Positions 37,516-47,970 of a stretch of 64,000 nucleotides of DNA are shown here, in pieces. The position numbers and the translations under genes are program-made. The first letter of the stretch is position 1; each line of letters begins with the position of its first letter. The DNA is from Streptococcus mitis (lineage in GTDB: Bacteria > Bacillota > Bacilli > Lactobacillales > Streptococcaceae). The notes under the pieces were generated by a model that did no database searches, was not told the origin of the DNA, and was given only the letters and a program-made list of their open reading frames with translations. The stretch is taken from contig NZ_RJOB01000004.1 of NCBI RefSeq assembly GCF_003943935.1, positions 49,462-113,461 on the forward strand, given 5' to 3'.

Positions 37516-39158
37516 ATGGATGCGATTTTTTCTGGATCTGGGGTGACACGGAGGGTCTTTTGTCCTGTGTAGGTGACAAAGCCGGGTTTTCCACCAGTTG
37601 GTTTGTTGAGTTTCTTGACTTCAATCATATCCACCTGAACCAGATTTGACAGGCGACTTTGAGAGAAGTAGGCAGCTAGTTCTGCTGCGTCTGTCTTGAC
37701 TTCATCAGATGGGTCAATATTGCCTGAGATGACAACATGGCTTCCAGGAATGTCCTTTGCATGGAACCAAAGTTCCTCCTTGCGGGCAATTTTAAAGGTT
37801 AACTCCTCATTTTGCAGGTTGTTACGACCGACATAGATGATGGTTTTGCCATCGCTTGCTAGATACTGTTCTGGTTTTTTGCGTTTCTGGATTTTTTCTC
37901 GTTGTCTTCTTCGGATAAATCCGGTTTGGATCAATTCTTCACGGATTTCAGCGATTTCTTCTAGTCCAGCTTGGTTGAGGACGGTCTCCACACTTTCCAG
38001 ATAGAGAATGGTTGCCTTGGTTTCCTCAATCAGATCAGTCAAGTATTTGACAGCTTCTTTTAGTTTCTGGTAACGTTTGAAATAGCGTTGGGCATTCTGG
38101 TTGGGTGTTAGAGCTTTATCCAGCGCAATTGTGATAGGTTGATTAGTATAGTAGTTGTCTAGGATAACCTGATCTTGGTCATTAGGAACTTGATGGAGGA
38201 AAGTTGTCAGCAATTCCCCTTTTTGGCGAAATTCCTCCGCATTGTCTGTCGCCAGCAACTCTTTTTCTTGTTTTTTCAGCTTATGGCGATTTTTTTGAAG
38301 TTCATTTTCAACACGACGAATCAGTTCACTGGCTTGCTGTTTGACACGGTCTCGCTCAGCCTTATCTTTGTAGTAGGTGTCCAACAAATCAGAAAGACTG
38401 GCAAAAGGCTCTCCCACCTGATTAGCAAAAGGAATTGGGCTGAAGGAAGTCTCAGTCAAGCATGGCTTGGTTTCTTGATTGAAAAAGTTACGGAAAGTAG
38501 ATAGTTTATCACTAATCAGAATGCTTTCCAATTCATTTACCGTATCACGTCCCAGACCTTGAAAGAGGGTTTGAAGGTTTTTAGCTGTTGTTTCCTGTGT
38601 TTGCAGGATTTCAAAGAGTTTCTCGTCCTTGATCGTAAAAGGATTGAGAGATTCGGTATTTGGCGGAGCGATATAGGTAGATCCAGGAAGCAAGGTGCGG
38701 TAGCTATTTTGTGAAAAGCCGACGTGTTTGATAACTTCGAGGATTTTGTGGCTACTTTTATCAACTAGTAGAATATTACTGTGTTTACCCATGATTTCGA
38801 TAATCAAAGTAGCCTGAATATGATCCCCAATCTCGTTTTTATTGGAAACTGTAATTTCCACAATGCGGTCATTTTCCACCTGCTCAATCGACTCAATCAG
38901 GGCACCCTGCAAATACTTTCTCAAAACCATGATAAAGGTAGAAGGTTGGGCAGGATTTTCAAAAGTTGTTTGGGTCAGCTGAATGCGACCAAAAACTGGA
39001 TGCGCAGAAAGGAGCAGGCGATGGCTTTGGCGATTGCTGCGGATTTGCAAGACCAACTCTTGTTCAAAAGGTTGATTGATTTTCTGAATGCGACCATTCA
39101 CTAACTCTCTTCGCAATTCCTCAACCATGTGGTGTAAAAAAAATCCGTCAAATGACAT
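37503..39158 (-). CDS. pavA: Fibronectin-binding / ribosome quality-control protein PavA (RqcH/FbpA family)
   Basis: A 551-residue NFACT-family protein with no signal peptide or LPXTG. The N-terminal NFACT-N domain begins SFDGFFLHHMVEELRRELVNG. A coiled coil follows (about 275-345, KDKAERDRVKQQASEL). The C-terminal NFACT-R domain contains ARKEELWFHAKDIPGSHVVIS. Pneumococcal PavA is a surface adherence factor, while Bacillus RqcH adds alanine tails on stalled ribosomes; the fold supports both. The start at 39158 gives MSFDGFFL; AAGGAGAG lies upstream of it. Confidence 0.95.
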   Translation of the reverse strand: MSFDGFFLHHMVEELRRELVNGRIQKINQPFEQELVLQIRSNRQSHRLLLSAHPVFGRIQLTQTTFENPAQPSTFIMVLRKYLQGALIESIEQVENDRIVEITVSNKNEIGDHIQATLIIEIMGKHSNILLVDKSSHKILEVIKHVGFSQNSYRTLLPGSTYIAPPNTESLNPFTIKDEKLFEILQTQETTAKNLQTLFQGLGRDTVNELESILISDKLSTFRNFFNQETKPCLTETSFSPIPFANQVGEPFASLSDLLDTYYKDKAERDRVKQQASELIRRVENELQKNRHKLKKQEKELLATDNAEEFRQKGELLTTFLHQVPNDQDQVILDNYYTNQPITIALDKALTPNQNAQRYFKRYQKLKEAVKYLTDLIEETKATILYLESVETVLNQAGLEEIAEIREELIQTGFIRRRQREKIQKRKKPEQYLASDGKTIIYVGRNNLQNEELTFKIARKEELWFHAKDIPGSHVVISGNIDPSDEVKTDAAELAAYFSQSRLSNLVQVDMIEVKKLNKPTGGKPGFVTYTGQKTLRVTPDPEKIASMKKS

Positions 39159-39224
39159 CGTTCTCTCCTTGTGATTGTATTCCATAGTATTATATCAAAA
39201 AGGTAGAATAAAATCATGGAAATG

Positions 39225-39233
39225 TGGTATAAT
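39225..39233 (+). promoter_or_regulatory. Extended -10 promoter of the ybeY cluster
   Basis: TGGTATAAT, a perfect TGn-TATAAT 29 bp before ybeY. Confidence 0.6.
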
Positions 39234-39262
39234 AAAGCCAAGTAAAGAGAAACGAGAAGCAC

Positions 39263-39760
39263 ATGTATATTGAAATGGTAGATGAAACTGGTCAGGTTTC
39301 AAAAGAAATGTTGCAACAAACCCAAGAAATTTTGGAATTTGCAGCCCAAAAATTAGGCAAAGAAGACAAGGAGATGGCAGTCACTTTTGTGACTAATGAG
39401 CGTAGTCATGAACTCAATCTGGAGTACCGTGACACGGACCGTCCGACAGATGTCATCAGCCTTGAGTATAAACCAGAGTTGGATATTGCCTTTGATGAAG
39501 AGGATTTACTTGAAAATCCAGAATTGGCAGAGATGATGTCTGAGTTTGATGCCTATATTGGGGAACTGTTCATTTCTATTGATAAGGCTCATGAGCAGGC
39601 TGAGGAATATGGCCACAGCTTTGAGCGTGAGATGGGCTTCTTGGCAGTGCACGGCTTTTTACATATTAACGGCTATGATCACTACACTCCGGAAGAAGAA
39701 GCGGAGATGTTCGGTTTACAAGAAGAAATTTTGACAGCCTATGGACTCACAAGACAATAA
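39263..39760 (+). CDS. ybeY: Endoribonuclease YbeY
   Basis: A 165-residue zinc-dependent RNase that helps 16S rRNA 3'-end maturation and ribosome quality control. The metal motif [11 protein letters not shown] (three histidines) lies near residue 132, and the [12 protein letters not shown] segment near residue 55 is typical. Its end overlaps dgkA by 20 nt. It heads the conserved ybeY-dgkA-era cluster. Confidence 0.97.
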   Translation: MYIEMVDETGQVSKEMLQQTQEILEFAAQKLGKEDKEMAVTFVTNERSHELNLEYRDTDRPTDVISLEYKPELDIAFDEEDLLENPELAEMMSEFDAYIGELFISIDKAHEQAEEYGHSFEREMGFLAVHGFLHINGYDHYTPEEEAEMFGLQEEILTAYGLTRQ

Positions 39761-40136
39761 ACGAAAATGGAAAAATCGTGACCTGATATCCAGTTTAGAA
39801 TTTGCTCTCACAGGAATTTTTACTGCTATCAAGGAAGAACGAAATATGCGAAAACATGCAGTGACGGCTCTTGTAGTCATTCTTGCAGGTTTAGTTTTTC
39901 AGGTGTCACGAATCGAATGGCTCTTTCTCCTATTGAGCATTTTCTTGGTAGTAGCTTTTGAAATTATCAACTCTGCTATCGAAAATGTGGTGGATTTGGC
40001 CAGTCACTATCACTTTTCCATGCTAGCTAAAAATGCTAAAGATATGGCGGCTGGCGCGGTATTAGTAGTCTCTCTTTTCGCAGCCTTAACAGGCGCATTG
40101 ATTTTTCTCCCACGAATCTGGGATTTAATATTTTAA
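39741..40136 (+). CDS. dgkA: Diacylglycerol/undecaprenol kinase
   Basis: A 131-residue trimeric membrane kinase; in Gram-positive bacteria this family phosphorylates undecaprenol. It has a cytosolic amphipathic N-terminus with [10 protein letters not shown], three membrane helices (about 42-58, 63-83, 105-125), and the active-site segment [14 protein letters not shown] with the catalytic glutamate. It overlaps ybeY by 20 nt; era follows after 16 bp. Confidence 0.95.
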   Translation: MDSQDNKRKWKNRDLISSLEFALTGIFTAIKEERNMRKHAVTALVVILAGLVFQVSRIEWLFLLLSIFLVVAFEIINSAIENVVDLASHYHFSMLAKNAKDMAAGAVLVVSLFAALTGALIFLPRIWDLIF

Positions 40137-40152
40137 ACAGTAAGAGGAAATT

Positions 40153-41052
40153 ATGACTTTTAAATCAGGCTTTGTAGCCATTTTAGGACGTCCCAATGTT
40201 GGGAAGTCAACCTTTTTAAATCACGTTATGGGGCAAAAGATTGCCATCATGAGTGACAAGGCGCAGACAACGCGCAACAAAATCATGGGAATTTACACGA
40301 CTGATAAGGAACAAATCGTCTTTATCGACACACCAGGAATTCACAAACCTAAGACGGCTCTTGGAGATTTCATGGTTGAGTCTGCCTACAGCACCCTTCG
40401 TGAAGTGGATACCGTTCTATTTATGGTACCTGCGGATGAGGCGCGTGGTAAGGGGGACGATATGATTATCGAGCGTCTCAAGGCTGCTAAGGTTCCTGTT
40501 ATTCTGGTGGTGAACAAGATTGATAAGGTTCACCCAGACCAGCTTTTGTCTCAGATTGATGATTTTCGTAATCAAATGGACTTCAAGGAAATTGTTCCTA
40601 TCTCAGCCCTTCAGGGCAATAACGTCTCTCGTCTAGTGGATATTTTGAGTGAAAATCTGGACGAAGGTTTCCAGTATTTCCCGTCTGATCAAATCACAGA
40701 CCATCCAGAACGTTTCTTGGTTTCAGAGATGGTTCGCGAGAAAGTCTTGCACCTAACTCGTGAAGAGATTCCTCACTCAGTTGCTGTAGTGGTGGACTCT
40801 ATGAAACGAGACGAGGATACAGACAAGGTTCATATTCGTGCAACTATCATGGTCGAGCGCGATAGCCAAAAAGGGATTATCATCGGTAAAGGTGGTGCTA
40901 TGCTTAAGAAAATTGGTAGTATGGCACGTCGTGATATCGAACTCATGCTAGGGGACAAGGTTTTCCTAGAAACTTGGGTCAAGGTTAAGAAAAACTGGCG
41001 AGATAAGAAGCTAGATTTGGCTGACTTTGGCTATAATGAAAAAGAATACTAA
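40153..41052 (+). CDS. era: GTPase Era
   Basis: A 299-residue GTPase for 16S rRNA maturation and 30S assembly. G1 GRPNVGKS (11-18), G2 around [12 protein letters not shown]3 DTPGIHKP, G4 NKID near residue 122. The C-terminal KH domain contains [24 protein letters not shown] precedes the ATG. Confidence 0.98.
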   Translation: MTFKSGFVAILGRPNVGKSTFLNHVMGQKIAIMSDKAQTTRNKIMGIYTTDKEQIVFIDTPGIHKPKTALGDFMVESAYSTLREVDTVLFMVPADEARGKGDDMIIERLKAAKVPVILVVNKIDKVHPDQLLSQIDDFRNQMDFKEIVPISALQGNNVSRLVDILSENLDEGFQYFPSDQITDHPERFLVSEMVREKVLHLTREEIPHSVAVVVDSMKRDEDTDKVHIRATIMVERDSQKGIIIGKGGAMLKKIGSMARRDIELMLGDKVFLETWVKVKKNWRDKKLDLADFGYNEKEY

Positions 41053-41100
41053 GTAGAGGTGGGCTCATGCCTGCTTCTTGTTTTTACAGAAGGAGGATTT

Positions 41101-41925
41101 ATGCCTGAATTACCTGAGGTTGAAACCGTTCGTCGTGGTTTAGAAAAATTGATTTTGGGAAAGAAGATTTCGAGTGTAGAAATTCGCTATCCCAAGATGA
41201 TTAAGACAGATTTGGACGAGTTCCAAAAGGAAGTGCCTGGTCAAGTTATTGAGTCAATGGGACGTCGTGGTAAATATTTGCTTTTTTACCTAACAGACAA
41301 GGTCTTGATTTCCCATCTGCGGATGGAGGGTAAGTATTTTTACTATCCGGACCAGGTTCCTGAACGCAAGCATACCCATGTTTTCTTCCAGTTTGAAGAT
41401 GGTGGTACGCTTGTTTATGAGGATGTACGCAAGTTTGGTACTATGGAACTCTTGGCTCCTGACCTTTTAGACGCCTACTTTATTTCTAAAAAATTAGGTC
41501 CTGAACCAAGCGAACAAGACTTTGATTTACAGGTCTTTCAAGCTTCCCTTGCTAAGTCCAAAAAGCCTATCAAATCCCATCTCTTAGACCAGACCTTGGT
41601 AGCTGGACTTGGCAATATCTACGTGGATGAGGTTTTATGGCGAGCTCAGGTTCATCCAGCTAGACCTTCCCAGACTTTGAAAGCAGAAGAAGCGACCGCC
41701 ATTCATGACCAGACCATTGCTGTTTTGGGACAGGCTGTTGAAAAAGGTGGTTCCACCATTCGGACCTATACCAATGCCTTTGGGGAAGATGGAACCATGC
41801 AGGATTTTCATCAGGTCTATGACAAGGCTGGTCAAGAATGTTCATGTTGTGGCACCATCATTGAGAAAATTCAACTAGGTGGACGAGGAACTCACTTTTG
41901 TCCAAACTGTCAAAGGAGGGGCTGA
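41101..41925 (+). CDS. mutM: Formamidopyrimidine-DNA glycosylase
   Basis: A 274-residue base-excision repair enzyme that removes 8-oxoguanine and has AP-lyase activity. After the initiator Met the catalytic PELPEVETV is intact. The zinc finger [25 protein letters not shown] closes the protein. ATG 41101 is chosen because the N-terminal proline must be exposed and AGGAGGA lies 5 nt upstream. Its TGA overlaps the coaE start by 1 nt. Confidence 0.97.
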   Translation: MPELPEVETVRRGLEKLILGKKISSVEIRYPKMIKTDLDEFQKEVPGQVIESMGRRGKYLLFYLTDKVLISHLRMEGKYFYYPDQVPERKHTHVFFQFEDGGTLVYEDVRKFGTMELLAPDLLDAYFISKKLGPEPSEQDFDLQVFQASLAKSKKPIKSHLLDQTLVAGLGNIYVDEVLWRAQVHPARPSQTLKAEEATAIHDQTIAVLGQAVEKGGSTIRTYTNAFGEDGTMQDFHQVYDKAGQECSCCGTIIEKIQLGGRGTHFCPNCQRRG

Positions 41926-42530
41926 TGGGAAAAATCATTGGAATCACTGGGGGAATTGCCTCTGGTAAGTCAACTGTGACAAATTTTCTAAGAAAGCAAG
42001 GTTTTCAAGTAGTGGATGCCGACGCAGTCGTCTATCAACTACAGAAACCTGGTGGTCGTCTGTTTGAGGCTCTAGTCCAGCACTTTGGGCAAGAAATCAT
42101 CCTTGAAAGCAGAGAACTCAATCGCCCTCTCCTAGCTAGTCTCATCTTTTCAAATCCTGAAGAACAGGAATGGTCTAAGCAAATCCAAGGAAAGATTATC
42201 CGTGAGGAGCTAGCTACGTTGAGAGACCAGTGGGCTCAGAAAGAAGAGATTTTCTTCATGGATATTCCTTTGCTTTTTGAGCAGGACTACAGCGCTTGGT
42301 TTGATGAGACTTGGTTGGTCTATGTGGACCGAGATGTCCAAGTAGAACGCTTAATGAAAAGGGACCACTTGTCCAAAGATGAAGCTGAGTTTCGTCTGGC
42401 AGCCCAGTGGCCCTTAGAGAAAAAGAAAGATTTGACCAGCCATGTTCTAGACAATAATGGCAATCAGGAACAGCTTCTTACTCAGGTGGTCTCCCTACTT
42501 GAGAGAGGTAGGCAAGATGACAGAGATTAA
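41925..42530 (+). CDS. coaE: Dephospho-CoA kinase
   Basis: A 201-residue P-loop kinase that completes coenzyme A synthesis. Walker A is GITGGIASGKST (6-17); DADAVVYQLQKPGG and DIPLLFEQ are family segments. The start overlaps the mutM stop (TGATG), with AAAGGAGGGG upstream. Its last 14 nt overlap pmrA. Confidence 0.96.
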   Translation: MGKIIGITGGIASGKSTVTNFLRKQGFQVVDADAVVYQLQKPGGRLFEALVQHFGQEIILESRELNRPLLASLIFSNPEEQEWSKQIQGKIIREELATLRDQWAQKEEIFFMDIPLLFEQDYSAWFDETWLVYVDRDVQVERLMKRDHLSKDEAEFRLAAQWPLEKKKDLTSHVLDNNGNQEQLLTQVVSLLERGRQDDRD

Positions 42531-43716
42531 CTGGAAGGATAATCTGCGCATTGCCTGGTTTGGTAATTTTCTGACAGGAGCCAGTATTTCTTTGGTTGTG
42601 CCTTTTATGCCCATCTTTGTGGAAAATCTGGGTGTAAGAAGTAATCAAGCTGCTTTTTATGCAGGTTTAGCTATTTCTGTCTCTGCTATTTCCGCGGCGC
42701 TCTTTTCTCCTATCTGGGGCATCCTTGCTGACAAATATGGTCGAAAACCCATGATGATTCGGGCCGGCCTGGCCATGACTATCACTATGGGAGGCTTGGC
42801 CTTTGTCCCAAATATCTATTGGCTAATCTTTCTTCGTTTACTGAATGGTGTATTTGCGGGTTTTGTTCCTAATGCAACAGCCTTGATAGCCAGTCAGGTT
42901 CCCAAGGAGAAATCAGGCTCTGCCTTAGGTACTTTGTCTACAGGCGTAGTTGCAGGTACTCTAACTGGTCCTTTTATCGGGGGCTTTATCGCAGAATTAT
43001 TTGGCATTCGTACGGTTTTCTTACTGGTTGGTAGTTTTCTGTTCTTAGTCGCTATTTTAACTATTTGCTTTATCAAGGAAGATTTTAAACCGGTAGCCAA
43101 GGAAAAGGCCATTCCAACAAAGGAATTGTTTACATCAGTTAAATATCCCTATCTATTGATTAATCTCTTTCTAACTAGTTTTGTCATCCAATTTTCAGCC
43201 CAATCGATTGGCCCTATTCTGGCTCTTTATGTGCGTGACTTAGGGCAGACAGAGAATCTTCTTTTTGTCTCTGGTTTGATTGTGTCCAGTATGGGCTTTT
43301 CCAGCATGATGAGTGCAGGAGTTATGGGCAAGCTAGGTGACAAGGTGGGCAATCATCGTCTCTTGGTTGTCGCCCAGTTTTATTCAGTTATCATCTATCT
43401 TCTCTGTGCCAATGCCTCTAGTCCCCTTCAACTAGGACTCTATCGTTTCCTCTTTGGCTTGGGAACCGGTGCGCTGATACCTGGTGTCAATGCCCTTCTC
43501 AGCAAAATGACTCCCAAAGCCGGCATTTCGAGAGTCTTTGCCTTTAATCAGGTATTCTTTTATCTGGGAGGTGTCGTTGGTCCCATGGCAGGTTCTGCAG
43601 TAGCAGGACAATTTGGCTACCATGCAGTCTTTTATGCGACAAGCCTTTGTGTTGCCTTTAGTTGTCTCTTTAACCTGCTTCAATTTCGAACATTATTAAA
43701 AGTAAAGGAAATCTAG
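42517..43716 (+). CDS. pmrA: MFS multidrug efflux transporter PmrA
   Basis: A 399-residue major facilitator with 12 predicted helices. Motif A between helices 2 and 3 reads [13 protein letters not shown], and motif C-like [17 protein letters not shown] lies in helix 5 as in drug/H+ antiporters of the NorA/PmrA type. The pneumococcal homologue exports fluoroquinolones and dyes at low efficiency. AGAGAGGTAGGCAAG precedes the ATG. It overlaps both coaE and rpmG. Confidence 0.94.
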   Translation: MTEINWKDNLRIAWFGNFLTGASISLVVPFMPIFVENLGVRSNQAAFYAGLAISVSAISAALFSPIWGILADKYGRKPMMIRAGLAMTITMGGLAFVPNIYWLIFLRLLNGVFAGFVPNATALIASQVPKEKSGSALGTLSTGVVAGTLTGPFIGGFIAELFGIRTVFLLVGSFLFLVAILTICFIKEDFKPVAKEKAIPTKELFTSVKYPYLLINLFLTSFVIQFSAQSIGPILALYVRDLGQTENLLFVSGLIVSSMGFSSMMSAGVMGKLGDKVGNHRLLVVAQFYSVIIYLLCANASSPLQLGLYRFLFGLGTGALIPGVNALLSKMTPKAGISRVFAFNQVFFYLGGVVGPMAGSAVAGQFGYHAVFYATSLCVAFSCLFNLLQFRTLLKVKEI

Positions 43717-43865
43717 TGCGAGTAAAAATTAATCTCAAATGCTCCTCTTGTGGCAGTATCAATTACCTAACCAGTAAAAATTCAAAAACCCATCCAGACA
43801 AGATTGATGTTTTAAAGTATTGTCCCAAGGAAAGAAAAGTAACCCTACATCTTGAATCTAAGTAG
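43716..43865 (+). CDS. rpmG: 50S ribosomal protein L33 (short, GTG start)
   Basis: A 49-residue ribosomal protein too short for most ORF cut-offs. It reads [20 protein letters not shown], then [10 protein letters not shown], and ends VTLHLESK. The GTG start overlaps the pmrA TAG by 1 nt (TAGTG). It has C9 and C12 and one later cysteine (YCPKE), so the zinc ribbon has lost its fourth cysteine. Streptococci usually have more than one L33 paralogue. Confidence 0.93.
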   Translation: MRVKINLKCSSCGSINYLTSKNSKTHPDKIDVLKYCPKERKVTLHLESK

Positions 43866-43871
43866 ATTTTA

Positions 43872-43880
43872 TGGTAAAAT
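43872..43880 (+). promoter_or_regulatory. Extended -10 promoter of secG
   Basis: TGGTAAAAT located 24 bp before secG, directly after rpmG. Confidence 0.5.
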
Positions 43881-43904
43881 AATAGGGATTTTAAGGAGTT
43901 TGAT

Positions 43905-44138
43905 ATGTATAACCTATTATTAACCATTTTATTAGTATTATCTGTTGTGATTGTGATTGCGATTTTCATGCAACCAACTAAAAACCAATCCAGCAATGTA
44001 TTTGATGCCAGCTCAGGTGATTTGTTTGAACGTAGTAAGGCACGCGGTTTTGAAGCTGTAATGCAGCGTTTGACAGGGATTTTAGTCTTTTTCTGGCTAG
44101 CCATTGCCTTAGCATTGACGGTATTATCAAGTAGATAA
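43905..44138 (+). CDS. secG: Protein translocase subunit SecG
   Basis: A 77-residue membrane component of the SecYEG channel with two helices (about 3-22 and 55-73) and the conserved NQSSNVFDASSGDLFERSKARGFE-like cytosolic loop. AAGGAGTTTGAT precedes the ATG. secG next to rnr and smpB is a common Firmicute order. Confidence 0.94.
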   Translation: MYNLLLTILLVLSVVIVIAIFMQPTKNQSSNVFDASSGDLFERSKARGFEAVMQRLTGILVFFWLAIALALTVLSSR

Positions 44139-44238
44139 GAAAATAATGGGCAGGACTAGGTCTTTGCCTCTTTTTATTTTTAAAGAATGTTTGAGAAGGT
44201 TTTACAGTAAAAGAAAAGAAAAAATCTAGAAAGAAAAT

Positions 44239-46593
44239 ATGAAAGATAGAATAAAAGAATATTTGCAAGACAAGGGAAAGGTGACTGTCAATGACTTGGC
44301 TCAGGCTTTGGGAAAAGACGGATCCAAGGATTTTCGTGAGTTGATTAAAACCTTGTCCCTAATGGAAAGAAAGCACCTGATACGCTTTGAGGAAGATGGA
44401 AGTCTGACTTTGGAAGTCAAGAAAAAACATGAAATTACTCTCAAGGGGATTTTTCATGCCCATAAAAATGGCTTTGGTTTTGTCAGCCTAGAAGGCGAGG
44501 AGGACGACCTTTTTGTAGGGAAAAACGATGTCAACTATGCTATTGATGGTGATACCGTTGAGGTCGTCATCAAGAAAGTCGCTGACCGCAATAAGGGAAC
44601 AGCAGCCGAAGCCAAAATTATTGATATCTTAGAACACAGCCTAACAACTGTTGTCGGCCAAATCGTTCTGGATCAGGAAAAGCCTAAGTATGCTGGCTAT
44701 ATTCGTTCGAAAAATCAGAAAATCAGCCAACCGATTTATGTGAAGAAACCAGCTCTAAAACTAGAGGGAACCGAAGTTCTCAAGGTCTTTATCGATAAAT
44801 ACCCAAGCAAGAAACATGATTTCTTTGTCGCCAGTGTCCTTGATGTTGTGGGACATTCAACGGATGTCGGAATTGATGTCCTTGAGGTTTTGGAGTCTAT
44901 GGATATTGTATCCGAGTTTCCAGAAGCTGTTGTCAAGGAAGCAGAAAGTGTGCCTGATGCTCCGTCTCAAAAGGATATGGAAGGCCGTCTGGACTTGAGA
45001 GATGAGATTACTTTTACCATTGACGGTGCTGATGCCAAGGACTTGGACGATGCGGTACATATCAAGGCCTTGAAAAATGGAAACCTGGAGCTTGGGGTTC
45101 ACATCGCAGATGTTTCCTACTATGTGACCGAGGGTTCTGCCCTTGATAAGGAAGCCCTGAATCGTGCGACTTCTGTTTATGTGACAGACCGTGTGGTCCC
45201 AATGCTTCCAGAACGACTATCAAATGGCATCTGCTCCCTCAATCCTCAAGTTGACCGTCTAACTCAGTCTGCCATTATGGAAATTGATAAACATGGTCGT
45301 GTGGTCAATTACACTATTACACAAACGGTTATCAAGACCAGTTTTCGTATGACCTATAGCGATGTCAATGATATCCTAGCAGGTGACGAGGAGAAGAGGC
45401 AAGAATATAAGAAAATTGTTCCAAGTATCGAACTCATGGCCAAGCTCCATGAAATTTTAGAAAACATGCGTGTGAAACGTGGTGCTCTCAATTTCGATAC
45501 CAATGAAGCTAAGATTTTAGTGGATAAGCAAGGTAAGCCTGTTGATATCGTTCTTCGTCAGCGTGGTGTTGCCGAGCGCATGATTGAGTCCTTTATGTTG
45601 ATTGCCAACGAAACAGTTGCCGAGCATTTCAGCAAGCTGGATCTACCTTTCATTTATCGTATCCATGAGGAGCCTAAGTCTGAAAAGGTTCAAAAGTTTA
45701 TTGATTATGCTTCGAGTTTTGGCTTGCGCATTTATGGGACTGCCAGTGAGATTAGCCAGGAGGCCCTCCAAGACATCATGCGTGCTGTTGAGGGAGAACC
45801 TTATGCGGATGTATTGTCAATGATGCTTCTTCGCTCCATGCAGCAGGCTCGCTATTCGGAGCACAATCACGGCCACTATGGACTTGCTGCAGACTATTAC
45901 ACTCACTTTACCAGCCCGATTCGCCGTTATCCAGACCTCCTTGTTCACCGTATGATTCGGGATTACGGCCGTTCTAAGGAAGTAGCCGAGCATTTTGAGC
46001 AAGTGATTCCAGAGATTGCAACCCAATCTTCCAACCGTGAGCGTCGTGCTATCGAGGCTGAGCGTGAAGTCGAAGCCATGAAAAAGGCTGAGTACATGGA
46101 AGAATACGTGGGTGAAAAGTATGATGCAGTTGTATCAAGTATCGTTAAATTTGGTCTCTTTGTTGAATTGCCAAACACGGTTGAAGGATTGATTCATATC
46201 ACCAATCTACCTGAATTTTATCATTTTAATGAACGTGATTTAACCCTTCGTGGAGAAAAATCGGGTACAACCTTCCGTGTAGGTCAGCAGATTCGTATTC
46301 GCGTTGAAAGAGCTGATAAGATGACAGGTGAAATTGACTTCTCTTACATTCCAAGTGAATTTGATGTGATCGAAAAAGGCTTGAAACAGTCTAGTCGTAG
46401 TGACAGAGGGCGTGGTTCCAGTCGTCGTTCAGATAAGAAGGAAGACAAGAGAAAATCAGGACGCTCAAATGATAAGCGCAAGCATTCACAGAAAGATAAG
46501 AAGAAAAAAGGAAAGAAACCTTTTTATAAGGAAGTAGCTAAGAAAGGAGCCAAGCATGGCAAAGGGCGAGGGAAAGGTCGTCGCACAAAATAA
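44239..46593 (+). CDS. rnr: Ribonuclease R
   Basis: A 784-residue processive 3'-5' exoribonuclease. It has an N-terminal winged helix (1-60) and cold-shock domains (about 70-220). The catalytic RNB domain follows (about 250-580, with the metal-binding DLDDAVHIK and HIADVSYYV), then an S1 domain (about 625-710). A very basic Lys/Arg/Ser tail closes it. Basic tails of this kind help bind ribosomes, and the partner SmpB is encoded next, overlapping by 38 nt. Confidence 0.97.
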
Positions 46594-47023
46594 AAAGGCG
46601 CGCCACGACTATACAATCGTAGATACGCTAGAAGCAGGAATGGTCCTGACTGGAACTGAAATCAAGAGTGTACGAGCTGCTCGAATCAATCTCAAGGATG
46701 GCTTTGCCCAAGTGAAAAATGGGGAGGTCTGGTTGAGCAATGTTCATATCGCACCTTACGAAGAGGGCAATATCTGGAACCAAGAGCCAGAACGTCGTCG
46801 AAAACTCTTACTCCATAAAAAGCAAATTCAAAAATTGGAACAAGAGACTAAAGGGACAGGAATGACGCTGGTTCCCCTTAAGGTCTATATCAAAGATGGC
46901 TATGCCAAGCTCCTTTTAGGCCTAGCTAAAGGGAAGCATGACTACGACAAACGGGAGTCTATCAAACGTCGTGAGCAAAACCGCGATATCGCGCGTGTTA
47001 TGAAAGCTGTTAATCAGCGATAA
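46556..47023 (+). CDS. smpB: SsrA-binding protein SmpB
   Basis: A 155-residue partner of tmRNA in trans-translation. The oligonucleotide-binding fold contains [20 protein letters not shown] and [20 protein letters not shown], with a basic tail ending [19 protein letters not shown] lies 6 nt before the ATG, inside rnr. The tmRNA gene itself is not in this window. Confidence 0.98.
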
Positions 47024-47037
47024 AAAGAGGAATGAAG

Positions 47038-47898
47038 ATGGAAAAACTAGTTGCCTATAAACGAATGCCCTTGTGGACTAAAGAGACCATGCCAAAGGCT
47101 GTTCAGCAAAAGCACAATACCAAGGTCGGGACTTGGGGAAAGATTACTGTTGTAAAAGGAGTCCTCAAGTTTATTGAATTGACAGGAGATGGTGAGGTTT
47201 TAGCTGAGCACCTCTTTGAAGCAGGAGCCGACAATCCCATGGCACAACCTCAAGCTTGGCACCGAGTGGAGGCTGTAACAGACGATGTAGAATGGTACTT
47301 GGAATTTTATTGTAAACCTGAGGATTACTTCCCTAAGAAATACAATACCAATCCTGTTCATTCAGAGGTCCTAGAGGCAATGCAGACAGTAAAACCAGGG
47401 AAAGCCTTGGATTTGGGCTGTAGTCAGGGCCGTAACTCTCTCTTTCTTGCACAGAATGGTTTTGATGTGACAGCTGTAGATCAAAATGAATTATCTCTTG
47501 AAATCTTGCAAAGCATTGTGGAGCAGGAAGATCTGGACATGCCTGTTGGTCTTTACGATATCAATTCAGCCAGTATTGGACAAGCCTATGATTTTATCGT
47601 ATCGACAGTTGTTCTCATGTTTTTGCAAGCAGACCGCATTCCAGCTATTATTAAAAACATGCAGGAGCATACCAGTGTTGGAGGGTACAATCTTATCGTC
47701 TGTGCCATGGACACGGAGGATTATCCTTGCTCGGTTAACTTTCCATTCACCTTTAAAGAAGGAGAACTGGCAGACTACTACAAGGATTGGGAGTTGGTCA
47801 AGTACAATGAAAATCCAGGTCATCTGCACCGTCGCGATGAAAATGGCAATCGCATTCAACTACGCTTTGCGACAATGCTAGCTAAAAAAGTCAAATAA
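47038..47898 (+). CDS. tehB: TehB-like SAM-dependent methyltransferase with cupin-like N-terminal domain
   Basis: A 286-residue enzyme. The N-terminal 95 residues form a DUF1971-like beta domain ([34 protein letters not shown]). The C-terminal 190 residues are a TehB-type methyltransferase whose motif I reads [10 protein letters not shown] (usual G replaced by S). TehB is linked to tellurite resistance but its natural substrate is unclear. ATG 47038 is preferred over 47032 because AGAGG at 47026-47030 is 7 nt from it and only 1 nt from the other. Confidence 0.9.
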   Translation: MEKLVAYKRMPLWTKETMPKAVQQKHNTKVGTWGKITVVKGVLKFIELTGDGEVLAEHLFEAGADNPMAQPQAWHRVEAVTDDVEWYLEFYCKPEDYFPKKYNTNPVHSEVLEAMQTVKPGKALDLGCSQGRNSLFLAQNGFDVTAVDQNELSLEILQSIVEQEDLDMPVGLYDINSASIGQAYDFIVSTVVLMFLQADRIPAIIKNMQEHTSVGGYNLIVCAMDTEDYPCSVNFPFTFKEGELADYYKDWELVKYNENPGHLHRRDENGNRIQLRFATMLAKKVK

Positions 47899-47941
47899 AC
47901 ATGAATGAAGATTAGGAATTTTCCTGATCTTTTTTCTTTTT

Positions 47942-47949
47942 TACGAATA
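47942..47949 (+). promoter_or_regulatory. ComX box (cin-box) of coiA
   Basis: A perfect TACGAATA 21 bp before coiA, the same octamer as at comEA (28484). Confidence 0.9.
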
Positions 47950-47970
47950 ATATAGAAAAGGAGGAAAATC

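Noticed and set aside
38175-38504. 109-codon plus-strand ORF inside pavA
   Set aside because: Antisense to the coiled-coil part of pavA with no start signals.
45817-46178. Minus-strand ORFs in rnr
   Set aside because: Shadows of the conserved catalytic region; no independent support.
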